A stretch of 64,000 nt of DNA from the NCBI RefSeq assembly GCF_043195095.1, contig NZ_JBAFWN010000006.1. One strand, given 5' to 3'. This stretch comes from NCEH01 sp043195095 (GTDB lineage Bacteria; Pseudomonadota; Alphaproteobacteria; Rhizobiales; Xanthobacteraceae). The position numbers and the translations under genes were made by a program. Positions 52,870-60,360 of this stretch are shown in pieces. Every line of letters begins with the position of its first letter. Within the stretch, counting starts at the first letter, position 1. The notes under the pieces were generated by a model. It was not told the origin of the DNA and searched no databases. It saw only the letters and a list, made by a program, of their open reading frames with translations.

Positions 52870-54363
52870 ATGGCCGCCGCATTCGATCTCGTGGTCCGCA
52901 ACGGCACGGTGGTGACCGAAGCGGGCCTCTCGCGCTGCGACGTCGGCATCGCGAACGGCATCATCACCACGCTGGGGCTGGAGCTGGGGCCCGGCGCGCG
53001 CGAACTGGACGCGACGGCGCGGCTGGTCCTGCCGGGCGGCATCGACGCCCATTGCCACATCGAGCAGGTGTCGTCCTACGGCCTGATGGGGGCGGACGAT
53101 TTCTTCGCGGCCTCCCGCGCCGCCGCGTTCGGCGGCACCACCACCATCGTGCCCTTCGCGGCCCAGCATCGCGGCCAGAGCCTGCCCGACGTGTTCGCCG
53201 ATTATCACCGGCGGGCGCGGGAAAAATCCATCCTCGACTATTCCTTCCACGCCCTCATCAGCGATCCCACCGAGGACTTGCTGAACGAGCACCTGCCGCG
53301 CCTGATCGCCGAGGGCATCACCTCGGTCAAACTCTTCACCGCCTACGATCTCATCGCGGTGAGCGACGAACAGATCCTGGATCTGCTCTGGGTGTGCCGC
53401 GAGAACGGCGCCATGGCCATGGTGCATGCCGAGAACAACGGCATGATCAAATGGATGGCCAAGAAGCTCATCGCCGGCGGCTTCACCGCGCCCAAATACC
53501 ACGCCATGAGCCATCCTCGCCTCGCGGAAATCGAGGCGGTGCGACGCTGCATCGCGCTGGCGACCCTGGCGGATGCCCCGCTGCTCATCGTCCATGTCTC
53601 CACGGTGGAAGCGCTCGCCGCCATCCGCGCCGCGCGGGCGGAAGGCCGGCACATCTTCGGCGAAACCTGCCCGCAATATCTGCTGCTGAGCGCGGCCGAT
53701 CTCGACCTGCCGGGCTATGAAGGCGCGAAATTCTGCTTCAGCCCGCCGCCGCGCGGCCCAGTGGAGCAGCAGGCCCTGTGGGCGGGGCTCGCGGACGGCA
53801 CGCTTGAGATCTATTCCTCCGACCATGCCCCCTATCGCATGGATGCGAGCGGCAAGTTCGCCCGCAGCGCGACCCCCACCTTCAAGGACATCGCCAACGG
53901 CATTCCGGGCATCGAGGTGCGCCTGCCGCTGCTGTTCTCGGAAGGGGTGAACGGCGGGCGGATCGACCTTGCCCGCTTCGTCGCGCTCAGCGCCACCAAT
54001 GCCGCGAAACTCTACGGCCTGTTCCCGCGCAAGGGCACGATCGCCGTCGGCTCGGATGCGGATCTCGCGCTGTGGGACCCGGACCGCCGCGTCACCCTGC
54101 GCGCGGACGATCTGCACGACACGGTGGGCTATACGCCGTTCGAGGGGCGGGAGGTGACGGGCTGGCCGACCACCATCGTCCGGCGCGGCGATGTGATCGT
54201 CGACGACGGCGTGCTCAACGCCGCGCCCGGCTCCGGCCGCTTCATTGCCCGCGCCGCCTCCGGCCGTGCCGCCGGCACGCCGCCCCCCGTGCCGGAGACC
54301 GACCCGGCGACGAATTTCGGCGCCGCTCTCTTTCCCGCACGCGCCCCGGCCGGGAGGGCCTGA
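52870..54363 (+). CDS. Dihydropyrimidinase/hydantoinase family cyclic amidase (paralogue 3)
   Basis: A 497-residue amidohydrolase with all binuclear metal ligands: GGIDAHCHIEQ, the carbamylated lysine in SVKLFTAYDL, MVHAENNG, LIVHVSTVEA and YSSDHAPYRMD. FGETCPQYLLLS and GLFPRKGTIAVGSDADLALWDPD are family landmarks shared with paralogue 1, to which it is more similar than to paralogue 2. A proline-rich 45-residue tail is unusual. The start at 52870 (MAAAFDLVV) fits the family; an in-frame ATG at 52762 would add 36 low-complexity residues. It heads an operon with hydantoin racemase and an M20 carbamoylase, the classical three-enzyme set for hydantoin to amino acid conversion. Confidence 0.93.
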   Translation: MAAAFDLVVRNGTVVTEAGLSRCDVGIANGIITTLGLELGPGARELDATARLVLPGGIDAHCHIEQVSSYGLMGADDFFAASRAAAFGGTTTIVPFAAQHRGQSLPDVFADYHRRAREKSILDYSFHALISDPTEDLLNEHLPRLIAEGITSVKLFTAYDLIAVSDEQILDLLWVCRENGAMAMVHAENNGMIKWMAKKLIAGGFTAPKYHAMSHPRLAEIEAVRRCIALATLADAPLLIVHVSTVEALAAIRAARAEGRHIFGETCPQYLLLSAADLDLPGYEGAKFCFSPPPRGPVEQQALWAGLADGTLEIYSSDHAPYRMDASGKFARSATPTFKDIANGIPGIEVRLPLLFSEGVNGGRIDLARFVALSATNAAKLYGLFPRKGTIAVGSDADLALWDPDRRVTLRADDLHDTVGYTPFEGREVTGWPTTIVRRGDVIVDDGVLNAAPGSGRFIARAASGRAAGTPPPVPETDPATNFGAALFPARAPAGRA

Positions 54364-54367
54364 AACC

Positions 54368-55036
54368 ATGGCGGATGCAGCCGCAAACCGGATCCTGGTG
54401 ATCAATCCCAACAGCAATGCCGCCGTCACGGCGGAGATCGCGGCGGCGGTGGGCGACCTTGCCTTCCCCGGCGGGCCGGCGATCCAATGCGTGACGCTGC
54501 ACGAGGGGCCGCCCGGCGTCGAAACCCAAAGCGACGTGGAGCATGCGACGCGCCTCGTGCTCGACCATATCGACCGCGAACCGGCGAGCGCCTATGTGAT
54601 CGCCTGCTACAGCGATCCCGGCCTCATCGCCGCGCGCGAGCGCACTGCGCGCCCGGTGCTCGGCATCGGCGAAGCGGGAACCTTCGCCGCCATGATGCGG
54701 GGTGATCGCTTCGGCGTGATCGCCATATTGGACGCCTCGGTGCGGCGCCAGCAGCGGCAGGCGCGGATGCTGGGCGTTGCCCCGCGCTATGCCGGCAGCA
54801 AGGCGATCGGCCTCTCCGTCGCGGAACTCGCCGACCACGGGCGCACCCGCGAGCGCATGATCGCCGCCGGCGCCGTCCTGCGCGATACCCAGCAGGCGGA
54901 CGTGCTCATCCTCGGCTGCGCCGGCATGGCGCGCCATCGCGCCGCGCTGGAGGACGCGCTCGGCGTTCCCGTCATCGAACCCTCGCGCGCCGCCACCGCC
55001 ATGGCCCTCGCCATGGCACGGCTGGCGGCGGAATGA
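54368..55036 (+). CDS. Hydantoin racemase / Asp-Glu racemase family protein
   Basis: A 222-residue HyuE-type racemase. It starts MADAAANRILVINPNSNAAV, typical of the family, and has both catalytic cysteines: YVIACYSDPGL and LILGCAGMAR. It would interconvert the stereoisomers of 5-substituted hydantoins or a similar compound. It lies 4 bp after hydantoinase 3 and its stop overlaps the start of the M20 enzyme, so the three are translationally coupled. Confidence 0.92.
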   Translation: MADAAANRILVINPNSNAAVTAEIAAAVGDLAFPGGPAIQCVTLHEGPPGVETQSDVEHATRLVLDHIDREPASAYVIACYSDPGLIAARERTARPVLGIGEAGTFAAMMRGDRFGVIAILDASVRRQQRQARMLGVAPRYAGSKAIGLSVAELADHGRTRERMIAAGAVLRDTQQADVLILGCAGMARHRAALEDALGVPVIEPSRAATAMALAMARLAAE

Positions 55037-56421
55037 GCCCGCGTTCCATGCCATCGCACACCGCCACATCGCATCCGCAGACGACCCCGCCCATGACCTC
55101 CCAGACCGCCGCTTCCCCCGCATCCCAACCCGCGACGGCGCCTTCGGCCGACCAGATCATCGCCGCGACCAACGCCCAGCTCGGCCTCGCCACGCGCCTG
55201 TTCGAATCCCTGCGGCAGGGCAGCGTCGACGTGCCGGGCATCACCCGCGACACCTACGGCGCCGGTGAGAATTTCGCCCACGGCCTGGTGCGCGACCACG
55301 CGCTGCGCCTCGGCCTCGACATCGCGACCGACGCGGCCGCCAACACCTATATGACCCTGCCCGGCCGCGACCGCGCGGCGCCGCGCATCCTCACCGGCTC
55401 GCATCTCGACAGCGTGCCCCACGGCGGCAATTTCGACGGCGCGGCCGGCGTGGTGGCCGGGCTGGTGGCCGTGGCGGCGCTCCGGGCGCTCGGCGTCACC
55501 CCCGCCTGCGACATCACCGTGATGGGGGTGCGGGCGGAAGAGAGCGTGTGGTTCGAGGTCTCCTATCTCGGCAGCCGCTCCGCGCTCGGCACGCTCCCGC
55601 CCGGCGCGCTCGACGCGCGGCGCATCGATACCGGCCGCACGCTGGCGGACCATCTGGACGCGTGCGGCGGCGATCCCGCGCTGCTGCGGGCGGGCCACCG
55701 GCATCTCGACCCGCGTGCGCTCCGCGCCTTTCTGGAAGTGCATATCGAGCAGGCGCCGAGCCTCGTGGAAGCCGGCCTTCCGCTGGCCATATGCACCGCC
55801 ATTCCCGGCAACTTCCGCTATCCCAATGCCTGGATCGCGGGCGAATACGCCCATGTGGGGCTGCCGCGCCGGTTTCGCCGCGATGCCGTGATGGCGGCGG
55901 CGGAATTCGCGGCGGGGATGGATCGGCTCTGGGCGGCACACGAGGCGGAGGGGCGGCCGATGGCCGTGACGCTCGGGCGCTTCCACACCGACCCGGCCAA
56001 GCACGGCCTGACCACGGTGCCCGGCGCCTTCCATTTCAGCCTCGACGTGCGCGCCTATGACGACGCACAGCTGGCGGAGCTGGAACAGGGCATGGGCGAC
56101 ATCATCGCCGACATCGAACGCCGGCGCGGCGTGACCTTCCACATGGGGCCGCGGGCGAGCGCCGTGGTAGGTAAGATGGACGCCGCGATCCGAGCCCGGC
56201 TGGTGGAGGGCGCGCAGGCGCTGGGCATCCCGGCGATGAGCCTCGGCAGCCCGGCGTCGCACGATGCCGCCGCCTTCGCCGCCGCCGGCGTTCCCACCGC
56301 CATGATGTTCGTGCGCAACCAGAACGGCAGCCACAATCCGCACGAAGCCATGGAGATGGCGGATTTCATGCGCGCCGCCAGCCTTCTCGCCTGGTGGCTC
56401 GCCGAGAACGCCCGCGCCTGA
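55033..56421 (+). CDS. M20-family N-carbamoyl amino acid / allantoate amidohydrolase
   Basis: A 462-residue zinc or manganese hydrolase that removes a carbamoyl or ureido group. Metal ligands: His124 in LTGSHLDSVPHGG, Asp135 in GNFDGAAGV, Glu169/Glu170 in GVRAEES, His in FLEVHIEQAPSL and His in QNGSHNPHEAM. The Ser/Thr/Pro-rich first 35 residues are not part of the family fold and a later start is possible (MTSQTAASPA at residue 21). One peptidase-dimerisation motif (HVGLPRRFRRDAVMAAAEF) differs slightly from the usual HAGTTPM. The ATG at 55033 overlaps the racemase stop. It completes the hydantoin three-enzyme set. Confidence 0.92.
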   Translation: MSPRSMPSHTATSHPQTTPPMTSQTAASPASQPATAPSADQIIAATNAQLGLATRLFESLRQGSVDVPGITRDTYGAGENFAHGLVRDHALRLGLDIATDAAANTYMTLPGRDRAAPRILTGSHLDSVPHGGNFDGAAGVVAGLVAVAALRALGVTPACDITVMGVRAEESVWFEVSYLGSRSALGTLPPGALDARRIDTGRTLADHLDACGGDPALLRAGHRHLDPRALRAFLEVHIEQAPSLVEAGLPLAICTAIPGNFRYPNAWIAGEYAHVGLPRRFRRDAVMAAAEFAAGMDRLWAAHEAEGRPMAVTLGRFHTDPAKHGLTTVPGAFHFSLDVRAYDDAQLAELEQGMGDIIADIERRRGVTFHMGPRASAVVGKMDAAIRARLVEGAQALGIPAMSLGSPASHDAAAFAAAGVPTAMMFVRNQNGSHNPHEAMEMADFMRAASLLAWWLAENARA

Positions 56422-56435
56422 CCGCCCGTGGGGAA

Positions 56436-56459
56436 GGAGAGCCCGAAATCGGGCTCTCC
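56436..56459. terminator. Bidirectional hairpin between convergent genes
   Basis: GGAGAGCCCG (56436-56445) and CGGGCTCTCC (56450-56459) form a perfect 10-bp stem with a 4-nt loop between the convergent M20 and alpha/beta-hydrolase genes. Its place and stability suggest a terminator for both, though no long T-run follows. Confidence 0.7.
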
Positions 56460-56467
56460 GCGCGCGC

Positions 56468-57352
56468 TCAGTCCTTCATACCGGTGATGGACGCGCTCAT
56501 GGCCCGCGGGTCGCGGGTCGGCCAGCGGCCGCAATCCACCTTGGTGAGGAAGTCGCCGACGAGACGATTGTATTCGTCGGGATCCTCCAGATTGATGGTG
56601 TGCCCGCAATTGGGCATCACCGCCAAGGCGGCCGAGGGAATGTGCTGCTTCATCAGCAGGCCGGGGGCAAGGCAGGGCCAATCCTCGTCGCCGGTGATCA
56701 CCAGGGTGGGCACGGTCAGCCGCTTCATCTCCTCCACCAGGGTGTAGAGCGAGGGACGCTCGCGCTGCACGCCGAGCTGCGTGTTGGCGGAGCCCAGGGC
56801 CGAATGCTCGGCCAGCATCTGCTTGAATTCGGCAAAGCCGCGCGGGTCCTTGTTCTCGAACTGCACGCGGGTCGGGCCGTAGGCATATTTCTCGGCGAAG
56901 GCGGGCATGCCGGCGGAGGTGATGAAGCCGGCGATGGTGTCGGCCTCGGCCTGGAAACGGGCGCGCTGCTCCACCTCCGCTCCATAGCCGCACCCGCCGA
57001 CGCAGAGCGACAGCGCCAGCTGCGGATGGCGGAAGCCGAAATGCAGGGTGGCGAAGCCGCCCATGGAGAGGCCCACCACATGGGCCTTGGTTTCCCCCGT
57101 CGCCGCGAGCACCGCAGCGATGTCGTCGGCGGCGCGGGCCTGGGAATAGGAGCTGGGATTTTCCGGCACGTCGGAGGGCGGAAAGCCGCGCGCAGCGAAG
57201 GCGACGCAGCGATAACGCTGGCCGAAATGGCGCATCTGCGGTTCCCAGCTGCGGAGATCGCCGGCGAACTCATGGACGAAGATCACCAGCCGGCCGGTGC
57301 CGGTTTCCTCATAATGCAGGCGCACTCCGTCGTCCGTCGTCGCGTAGGCCAT
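56468..57352 (-). CDS. Alpha/beta-hydrolase fold protein
   Basis: A 294-residue hydrolase. The nucleophile elbow is VVGLSMGGFA, the catalytic Asp lies in LVITGDEDWP and the His in MPNCGHTINLEDP. The oxyanion strand reads VIFVHEFAGDLRSW rather than the common HGxPG. It resembles 3-oxoadipate enol-lactonase-like enzymes, but the substrate is unknown. Of the two adjacent ATGs (57358 and 57352) the second is preferred because GGGGA is then well spaced. The operator at 57494-57510 lies about 140 bp upstream, tying it to the ureide regulon. Confidence 0.88.
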   Translation of the reverse strand: MAYATTDDGVRLHYEETGTGRLVIFVHEFAGDLRSWEPQMRHFGQRYRCVAFAARGFPPSDVPENPSSYSQARAADDIAAVLAATGETKAHVVGLSMGGFATLHFGFRHPQLALSLCVGGCGYGAEVEQRARFQAEADTIAGFITSAGMPAFAEKYAYGPTRVQFENKDPRGFAEFKQMLAEHSALGSANTQLGVQRERPSLYTLVEEMKRLTVPTLVITGDEDWPCLAPGLLMKQHIPSAALAVMPNCGHTINLEDPDEYNRLVGDFLTKVDCGRWPTRDPRAMSASITGMKD

Positions 57353-57493
57353 GGTCATTCCCCGATTGGATTTGCGCACATCCTCTGCGGCACGCGCCCC
57401 GGCGCTGCGATGCGTGGGGGCGTGCGTCCGCTTGTCGTCCTGGCGGTTGGCGTGCCCAACGCGGGCCGGCCGGGCAGCCGAACGGCTTCAATC

Positions 57494-57510
57494 TGTATAC
57501 TGTTTACAAT
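57494..57510. promoter_or_regulatory. GntR-type operator copy upstream of the alpha/beta hydrolase
   Basis: TGTATACTGTTTACAAT; the right half TGTTTACAAT mirrors the left half ATTGTAAAC of other copies. It is the most distal member of the proposed regulon. Confidence 0.6.
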
Positions 57511-57677
57511 TATCGACGCAAGGAAGGATGCTCCCGGCGCGGCCCCCGCGCCCCCGCTCGTGGGAGGCGGCCGCCTTTGCCGCAGCCTCTCAACGACCCG
57601 GCGCCGATCGGGAGGATCGGCGCAACAAACGTCCGCGATAGAGGATCCCGGCCGCTTGTCGCAGAGCCCTTGTCAGC

Positions 57678-57726
57678 GGGCGGTTGTCATCGGGCGGTTG
57701 TCCGTGGGCGGTTGTTGCCCACGGAC
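57678..57726. repeat. Three 14-bp-spaced repeats overlapping a 10-bp hairpin
   Basis: GGGCGGTTGT occurs at 57678, 57692 and 57706, exactly 14 bp apart. The last copy lies in a perfect hairpin, GTCCGTGGGC (57700-57709) with GCCCACGGAC (57717-57726) and a 7-nt loop. The hairpin sits just after the stop of the CbiM-like gene and may terminate it. The rest of 57353-57742 shows no gene. Confidence 0.7.
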
Positions 57727-57742
57727 CTGCGCGTCACGCGTC

Positions 57743-58420
57743 TCAGACGGCCTCGTAGAGGCGGCGCTCCAGCAGCATGGAGCCGCGCAGGCGGCTCAGC
57801 GCCTTGGCGGCGCCGAGCACGGCGAGGTCGGCCAAAGGCTCGATGATGATGACCAGCATATAGGCGCCGCCGAAGGTGGAAATCGCCGCCACATTGTCCG
57901 CCGTGAAGCCCTGGCCATACAGCGCCCAGAAGGCCACCCAGGCGACGATGCCCGCCTGATAGGTGGTGGAGAGCGCGAGGGCCTGGCCGTAGCGCAAGTC
58001 CACATAAGGCGTATTGGGGGCGATGATTTTCTGGGCCACGGCTTGCAAGGCGAACAGCGGCACCAGGAGGGTCGTCACGTTCATGCCGAATTGCGGCAGG
58101 TCGAACGGCGCAAAGAACAGGCCCTGAACCAGCAGGCCGAGGGACAGGCCGATGGCCGCCGGCGCCATGCCGAAGATCAGGAACAGGGTCGAGCCGAGGA
58201 TCAGGTGAACTTCCGACACCCCGACGGGATAATGCGGGAGCACCTCGAAGAAAGAAAACACCAGGGCGCTCGCCGCCGCGCTGCGCGACACCAGGGAGAG
58301 GATGCCGCGCTCGCGGACGGCCTCATAGGCCAGCTTCACGGCATAGCCGCCGGCGCCCGCGGCAGTGACGTAGCTGAGCCAGATTTTCCCGCTATCCACG
58401 AGACCAGGTTCGATATGCAT
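57743..58420 (-). CDS. cbiM: CbiM-like energy-coupling-factor transporter permease (cobalt)
   Basis: A 225-residue membrane protein. The N-terminus MHIEPGLVDSGK keeps the Met-His pair that binds the metal in CbiM/NikM-type S-components, and at least five hydrophobic segments follow (AAASALVFSFFEVLPHYPVG; LILGSTLFLIFGMAPAAIGL; VTTLLVPLFALQAVAQKII). No CbiN, CbiQ or CbiO gene is nearby. A cobalamin riboswitch precedes it (58472-58660), and GGAGGAG at 58426-58432 is its ribosome-binding site, directly next to a small hairpin. Cobalt uptake for B12 synthesis is the likely role, which would support the corrinoid-dependent CmuA pathway. Confidence 0.87.
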   Translation of the reverse strand: MHIEPGLVDSGKIWLSYVTAAGAGGYAVKLAYEAVRERGILSLVSRSAAASALVFSFFEVLPHYPVGVSEVHLILGSTLFLIFGMAPAAIGLSLGLLVQGLFFAPFDLPQFGMNVTTLLVPLFALQAVAQKIIAPNTPYVDLRYGQALALSTTYQAGIVAWVAFWALYGQGFTADNVAAISTFGGAYMLVIIIEPLADLAVLGAAKALSRLRGSMLLERRLYEAV

Positions 58421-58432
58421 GACTGCTCCTCC

Positions 58433-58660
58433 GCCGTCTCACCCGACGGCCTGCGTTAGTTCCGGGCGCATGGCCGGTCTCCTGACTCGCGGGTCGCCGC
58501 ATGCCTTCCGTCTTCCCGAAGCGCACCTTGGGGGATTGCTTCAGTGACATCGTGGAAGGCCGCTCGCCGCTCACAGTCGCGGGGGCGGTCGGGGCTCAGG
58601 GCGTCATCGGCCCCTCCCCCGTTCCCATTTCACTTCCGGCATGTGCGTCATGCCGGAAGA
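58433..58660 (-). promoter_or_regulatory. Cobalamin riboswitch with adjacent expression-platform hairpin
   Basis: Read on the minus strand, the segment from 58660 contains, in order, GAAATGGGAACGGGG, CCCCCGCGACTGTGAGC, GTCACTGAAGC, GGGAAGACGG and GCGAGTCAGGAGACCGGCC (B12 box, ending at 58472). These match the conserved elements of AdoCbl riboswitches. After it GCCGTC/GACGGC (58445-58450 with 58433-58438) forms a hairpin abutting the Shine-Dalgarno of the CbiM-like gene, suggesting control of translation initiation. Cobalamin binding should repress the downstream permease. Confidence 0.92.
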
Positions 58661-58863
58661 ACCATGCGCGTTCAGGAGCGGCCAACCTCCGCTTTCTGTC
58701 AAGACGTCCGCGCGTCCGCGCGCACCGATATGCGGATTCTTTGTCGCGTGGAGACAGGCGCGCGGAGACCCGGCCGGCATGCGCGGCCCATGCCGCGCCC
58801 GGAATAAGCACGCGCGCCCCGCCACAAGCCTCCCGCCTCAGACCTCCCCCCTTGCGCAAACGA

Positions 58864-59049
58864 TTACTTGGTGAGGATCAGCTTGTTCTTGGAGGTCAGC
58901 GTCAGGGTATAGACCTGGTCGCCATGAACGATCCGCACCGTGCGCGCCGCGCGAAAGAGATCGGTGCTGTCCAGGCATCCGTCCGCCATCGCGATGGTGC
59001 GCACCGCCGTTTCGGGAGACGGCACGGGTCTCAGCTTGATGATGCCCAT
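58864..59049 (-). CDS. hemP: Hemin uptake protein HemP
   Basis: A 61-residue HemP-family protein. The diagnostic C-terminus is present: TVRIVHGDQVYTLTLTSKNK followed by LILTK. HemP is a small protein tied to iron/heme uptake in proteobacteria, with a regulatory role in some. The start at 59049 has GAGGAG nine bases upstream. It lies downstream, on the same strand, of the copper-handling genes and the TonB receptor. The ~200 bp between HemP and the riboswitch shows no gene. Confidence 0.88.
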   Translation of the reverse strand: MGIIKLRPVPSPETAVRTIAMADGCLDSTDLFRAARTVRIVHGDQVYTLTLTSKNKLILTK

Positions 59050-59194
59050 GGAAGGCGGCTCCTCTGCCGGAGTTCGGGCGAAGGACGGGCGAAACGCGCC
59101 GCGCCGCCCCCGGCGCGGGTCAGGCGAGCGGATCGCCGGCGGCCGGCGCGAACGGCCGGACGGCTCATTTGCGCGCGGCTTACTTGCGCGCGAC

Positions 59195-59764
59195 TCACTT
59201 GCCGGATGGCATCGTCATATGGTCGTGTTCGCCCCCATCGCTGCTCCCCTGGGCGGCGATGGACTCCACCTTGAACTGAACCGACACCGTGCCCGCCTTC
59301 TCAAACGTCAGCGTGCCATTGACCATGGCGCCCTGCTTCAGGGGCTGCTTCAGCCCCATGAGCATGAGGTGATAGGAGCCCGGCTTCAGCGCCACGGAGC
59401 CCTGCGCGGGAACGGCGACGCCGCCCGCCACCGGCCGCATGGTCATCACCCCGTCCTTCATGGACATCTCGTGGATTTCCACCTTCTGCGCGCCCTCGGC
59501 GGTGGCGGAGACGAGGCGGTCCGGCGTCGAACCCTCGTTCTTCAGGACCAGATAGCCGGCACCGACGCTGGCGCCCTCGGGCGTGGCGCGGGTCCAGGGA
59601 TGGTCAATCTCGATGGAGCCGACCTTGAACTCGTGCGCCATCAGCGCCTGCGCGGAGAGGGTCAGCAGGAACATGGCGAAGGCCAGCGCGGCGAGCGCCT
59701 CTTCAAGATACATGCGGCGGCAGAGGCGCGCGAACGCGCCGGGAAAACGGAAAGAATTCAACAT
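59195..59764 (-). CDS. PCu(A)C-type periplasmic copper chaperone
   Basis: A protein of about 190 residues with an N-terminal membrane/signal segment (AALAFAMFLLTLSAQALM) followed by the PCu(A)C domain: IEIDHPWTRATPEGASVGAG, LKNEGSTPDRLVSA, VEIHEMSMKDGVMTMRPV and LKPGSYHLMLMGL. The histidine and methionine ligands (HEM-x-M, M-x-M, H-x-M-x-M) of the H(M)X10MX21HXM type are visible, and a His/Met-rich tail (GGEHDHMTMPSGK) adds capacity. It carries Cu(I) to cytochrome oxidase or other targets. ATG 59764 (MLNSFRFPG) is chosen, giving a signal anchor after a basic region. Confidence 0.88.
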   Translation of the reverse strand: MLNSFRFPGAFARLCRRMYLEEALAALAFAMFLLTLSAQALMAHEFKVGSIEIDHPWTRATPEGASVGAGYLVLKNEGSTPDRLVSATAEGAQKVEIHEMSMKDGVMTMRPVAGGVAVPAQGSVALKPGSYHLMLMGLKQPLKQGAMVNGTLTFEKAGTVSVQFKVESIAAQGSSDGGEHDHMTMPSGK

Positions 59765-59845
59765 GGCTTGGCTCCACGATACGGCCTCCTCCAGGGGAGG
59801 ACCGGATGTCACGATCGGCGGACTTTCCCTGCGCAAACGCAGGCG

Positions 59846-60250
59846 TCAGGCGATCGCGGGTGGAGCCCTGGCGCGGCTCGGGGAACGGCGCTGGCCCGGC
59901 GCGGCGGAAAAATCCGCGCCGCGCCTGAGCATCGCGGCCGCGTGGCGCACCGGCGCGACGAATCCCTCCGCCGCCGGCGGCGGTGCGGCGGCCGGCCCGA
60001 ACATGGGACAGCCCAAGACGCAGCAGTCCAGCCCATCATGATGGGCCGGGGCCCCGCCCTCGGTTGGGGACCCGTTCTCGGTTGGAGAACTGGAGCAGAT
60101 GACGCCGAACGCATCCGGACCCTGGGCCGCTGCCTGCGCCGCCTGGGCGCCCGCGGCAAGCCCCACGGCCAGCATCTGCAGGACGAGCAGATAGGCCGCC
60201 GCGATGGCGGCCCAGGCTCTCCAGGATGTGCGCGGCTTGGCCAAGATCAA
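59846..60250 (-). CDS. DUF2946-like small exported protein
   Basis: A 134-residue protein with an N-terminal hydrophobic segment (WAAIAAAYLLVLQMLAVGLA) and a His/Cys cluster, HHDGLDCCVLGCPMFG, typical of DUF2946 proteins found next to copper genes. The reaction is unknown; periplasmic metal binding is inferred. It lies between the TonB receptor and the PCu(A)C gene on one strand, so it probably belongs to the copper operon. Confidence 0.8.
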   Translation of the reverse strand: MILAKPRTSWRAWAAIAAAYLLVLQMLAVGLAAGAQAAQAAAQGPDAFGVICSSSPTENGSPTEGGAPAHHDGLDCCVLGCPMFGPAAAPPPAAEGFVAPVRHAAAMLRRGADFSAAPGQRRSPSRARAPPAIA

Positions 60251-60360
60251 GATGTCTCGAATGTTCGTCGGCCGACACTATGACATCGGGTCGCCGACAA
60301 CCGTAGATCAAAGTCGTGCGGCACGTCCTCGCAGGGACGCGCCGCACCCGGTGGCAAAGC

